A stretch of DNA of 6,441 bases from positions 1 through 6,441 of the forward strand of contig JABJFP010000044.1 of NCBI GenBank assembly GCA_018662715.1, given 5' to 3'. The position numbers and the translations under genes were made by a program. The notes below the pieces were generated by a model. It saw only the letters and a list, made by a program, of their open reading frames with translations, did no database searches and was not told the origin of the DNA. Numbering within the stretch: position 1 is the stretch's first letter; each line of letters starts with the position of its first letter. Positions 4,117-6,441 of the stretch are shown piece after piece. The stretch is from Methanobacteriota archaeon (lineage in GTDB: Archaea; Thermoplasmatota; Poseidoniia; Poseidoniales; Poseidoniaceae).

Positions 4117-6441
4117 ATGGAAGGCGCAACCGACCCCAAAATGCTGGAAGACCGGCTATTTTACAAAATGGGATTGCTTATCCACGACCGAAGAAAGTTG
4201 ATGATGGCTTTCGGCCTTGCCTCGTGTATTTTGATGGGCAGCCTCATCACAATCGGAGCAGATTGGGCTGAAGGATTTGGAGAAGATGATGTTGAATCCA
4301 TCAATGCCGGAAGACTCATTTCAGAACGCTTTGCTACCGATGAGGATGATGGTGGTCCATCCTTCCGATACGTCGTGTTCCACCCAAGCCTCAATGATAC
4401 TTCTTCGGAGTGGCAAGATGCAGTCAGGGAAGCGCTCTCTACATTTGAGAACCATCCTGAAGCGACGATTGAATACTCTTGGGACGTGGATGACGTCGAC
4501 CGTGATGATGTCGTTGCACAGGACGAAGATGGACATTACGCCATCAACAAAGTGACCTTTAGCACGGACCGGAAGGAAGCAAAACTTTTGGTCACTGAGC
4601 TGCATGATTCTATTGATTTGGACAGCGATTTCGACGGATGGATGACCGATGGTATCTTTGTGGAGTGGACCTTCGATGACCGAATCAAAAAGGACCTCAT
4701 CAAAGCAGAAGTTGTCGCTGGACCCCTTACGCTTCTCATCCTAGGATTGATCTTCGGTTCAGTCATTGCCGCCCTCTTGCCAATGGGGGTGGGTGGAGGT
4801 ACTTTGGTGGCCGCAGTCGGAATGACGATCTGGTTATCCAATGTAACAGACGTGACCGTTTATGCCACCAACATTGTCTCCCTTATCGGCATCGGTGTCT
4901 CCATTGATTATTCGTTATTCTTAGTGAACCGTTTCCGGGAAGAATTGGACCGTGGCCACGATGTTCGAACGGCGACCGCTATGAGTTGTGCTACTGCTGG
5001 AAAAGCAGTGTTCTATTCTGGTATAACCGTCGCAATCGGACTCATGGGGATGTTGTTTTTCACCAACACTTCGCTGCCATCACTGGGGATCGGTGGAACC
5101 ATCGCAGTCACCATTGCCATGATTTACTCAACCATCGTGCTGCCAGCAGTTATGGCTGCTCTTGGACCACGAATTAACAACTTCAAAATCCCCTATGCAC
5201 TTGACATGCGAGCAAAGGACGATGGGATTTGGGCAAAGATTGCTAAGAAGGTCATGGACCGACCTTGGGCCGTCCTCATCCCCACCTTGATCTTGCTTAT
5301 TGGTGCAGGACTACCCTTTGCTTACGCTGAATTTTCACTGTCCTCTTGGAAGGCCTTGCCGCCCGATGATGAATCCCGCCAAGGCATGGAACTGATTGAC
5401 GAATTGTGGCCAGACCAAGCCGCAAATTCAATCTTCATCGTCATTGAAACCGATGGCGCAGACCCCCTTTCCGAGGTTAATCTGAGGGCTCAACACGCTT
5501 ACGTTTTGGAACTACTCAACGATTCAAGAGTCTCTGGAGGAATTGGCGTTGCACTGCCCTCTCCTGGAATGACTGCTGATGAGGTCGTCCAATTCTGGGC
5601 CGCGCCCGACGAGGTGCTGCCTGAAGAGCAGCAAGCAATTCGTTTCAGCCTCCGACAAGCCTTCGTTGGAGACAACGCAACGATGATGTCCATACAACTC
5701 GTTGGAGCCCAAACTAATGTTGACTCACGGGAAACGGTCGAAGACATCCGGGAAGACCGAGAGGATTTACTCAGCGAAATGACCGGAGAAAACGACCAAC
5801 TCCTCGTTGCGGGGTTCGCAGCATACAATGCTGACAATTTAGAAGCGATTGCAGACAATCTCCCCAGAGCGCTGGCCTTCATTCTTATCGCTACGTGCCT
5901 CCTGATCTTTTTGCAAGTACGGTCTGTCGTCATCCCAATCAAGGCAATAGCGATGAACATCCTCTCCATCTCAGCCTCCTTTGGTATGCTCGTATGGGTA
6001 TTCCAGTGGGGCTATGGTGCAGAACTTCTGAACTTCACACCCCAACCCATTGACTCGGGGAACCCCGTCATCATGTTCTGTATCGTCTTTGGATTATCTA
6101 TGGATTATGAAGTCCTGATGCTCTCTCGTATTCATGAAGAGTGGGAGCGTACGGGAGACAACACCCTCGCTGTTGCAAACGGCCTGCAGAAAACCGGTGG
6201 CCTCATCACAGGAGCTGCTGCCATCATGGTTGTCGTGTTCAGCGCCTTTGGGCTCTCTTCAGTCATTATCCTGAAACAAATTGGGCTAGGACTGGCCCTT
6301 GCGATTCTCATTGATGCAACGCTCGTCCGGGCACTCGTCGTACCATCTACCATGCGCCTTATGGGCAAATGGAATTGGTGGGCTCCAGCGTTCATGAGAG
6401 GGAAAAAATCCGCTGTAGGAAGGGATTCCTCTGAAGATGAA
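4117..6441 (+). CDS. MMPL/RND-superfamily transporter (3' end beyond window)
   Basis: Proton-driven exporter of the RND superfamily, MMPL branch; such proteins usually move lipids or other hydrophobic molecules across or out of the cytoplasmic membrane. 775 codons are open from the ATG at 4117 to the window edge, with no stop seen. The fold is two repeats. Helix 1 is near 27-47, followed by an extracytoplasmic domain of about 50-195 and helices 2-6 at about 200-345. Helix 7 is near 383-405, followed by a second external domain of about 406-582 and helices 8-12 at about 585-745. Both Asp-Tyr pairs of the MmpL proton relay are present, one per half: D264-Y265 (GVSIDYSLF) and D663-Y664 (GLSMDYEVL). 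IDATLVRALVVP (732-743) and WNWWAP (752-757) match the usual C-terminal end of MMPL proteins, so little more than the charged tail is missing. The first external domain is Asp-rich and includes DSDFDG (169-174). An alternative start is the ATG at 4141 (residue 9). The substrate cannot be read from sequence. Confidence 0.93.
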   Translation, partial: MEGATDPKMLEDRLFYKMGLLIHDRRKLMMAFGLASCILMGSLITIGADWAEGFGEDDVESINAGRLISERFATDEDDGGPSFRYVVFHPSLNDTSSEWQDAVREALSTFENHPEATIEYSWDVDDVDRDDVVAQDEDGHYAINKVTFSTDRKEAKLLVTELHDSIDLDSDFDGWMTDGIFVEWTFDDRIKKDLIKAEVVAGPLTLLILGLIFGSVIAALLPMGVGGGTLVAAVGMTIWLSNVTDVTVYATNIVSLIGIGVSIDYSLFLVNRFREELDRGHDVRTATAMSCATAGKAVFYSGITVAIGLMGMLFFTNTSLPSLGIGGTIAVTIAMIYSTIVLPAVMAALGPRINNFKIPYALDMRAKDDGIWAKIAKKVMDRPWAVLIPTLILLIGAGLPFAYAEFSLSSWKALPPDDESRQGMELIDELWPDQAANSIFIVIETDGADPLSEVNLRAQHAYVLELLNDSRVSGGIGVALPSPGMTADEVVQFWAAPDEVLPEEQQAIRFSLRQAFVGDNATMMSIQLVGAQTNVDSRETVEDIREDREDLLSEMTGENDQLLVAGFAAYNADNLEAIADNLPRALAFILIATCLLIFLQVRSVVIPIKAIAMNILSISASFGMLVWVFQWGYGAELLNFTPQPIDSGNPVIMFCIVFGLSMDYEVLMLSRIHEEWERTGDNTLAVANGLQKTGGLITGAAAIMVVVFSAFGLSSVIILKQIGLGLALAILIDATLVRALVVPSTMRLMGKWNWWAPAFMRGKKSAVGRDSSEDE

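Noticed and set aside
4072..4141. ACCCCAAAA occurring after the small gene's stop and again near 4133-4141
   Set aside because: A 9-mer without conserved flanks or consistent placement; easily chance.
4277..4841. Several short frames (92, 94 and 101 codons) over the start of the transporter
   Set aside because: All overlap the 775-codon transporter frame, which shows two MMPL Asp-Tyr motifs and twelve expected helices.
5499..5969. Minus-strand open frame of 156 codons
   Set aside because: It lies opposite the second external domain of the MMPL transporter. Composition is Ser/Arg-biased, as expected from the complement of a coding strand, and there is no promoter or ribosome site.

Overview
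The window is most likely from an archaeon. My best guess is a marine Thermoplasmatota lineage such as Poseidoniales (Marine Group II), but this is inferred from style rather than from a marker gene. Base composition is balanced. Each gene start has a TATA-like box about 24-45 bp upstream, as in archaeal TBP/TFB promoters. Two genes carry strong Shine-Dalgarno sequences, while the third looks leaderless. No rRNA, tRNA, CRISPR array or insertion sequence was seen.

The layout is two divergent transcription units around a compact intergenic region (about 3451-3596). To the left, on the minus strand, one large gene fills 4-3450. It encodes an 1148-residue cytoplasmic protein with an Arg-rich disordered N-terminal tail, a long helical TPR-like solenoid, and a C-terminal PIN nuclease domain in which all the acidic catalytic positions can be seen. 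To the right, on the plus strand, lie a small four-helix membrane protein (3597-4073, DUF4079 / cytochrome b561-like in appearance) and then, 43 bp further on, an MMPL/RND-family transporter. The transporter starts at 4117 and runs off the right edge without a stop; its 775 visible residues cover essentially the whole fold.

The two rightward genes are co-directional membrane proteins and may act in the same envelope process. A separate TATA-like box before the transporter suggests it can be transcribed on its own. The PIN protein is presumably an RNA-processing or RNA-decay enzyme, linked to the membrane genes only by sharing the divergent promoter region. The least ordinary items are the solenoid-plus-PIN architecture, the mirrored TATAGGCC elements in the divergent promoter, and a DxDxDG calcium-site-like motif in the transporter's first extracytoplasmic domain.
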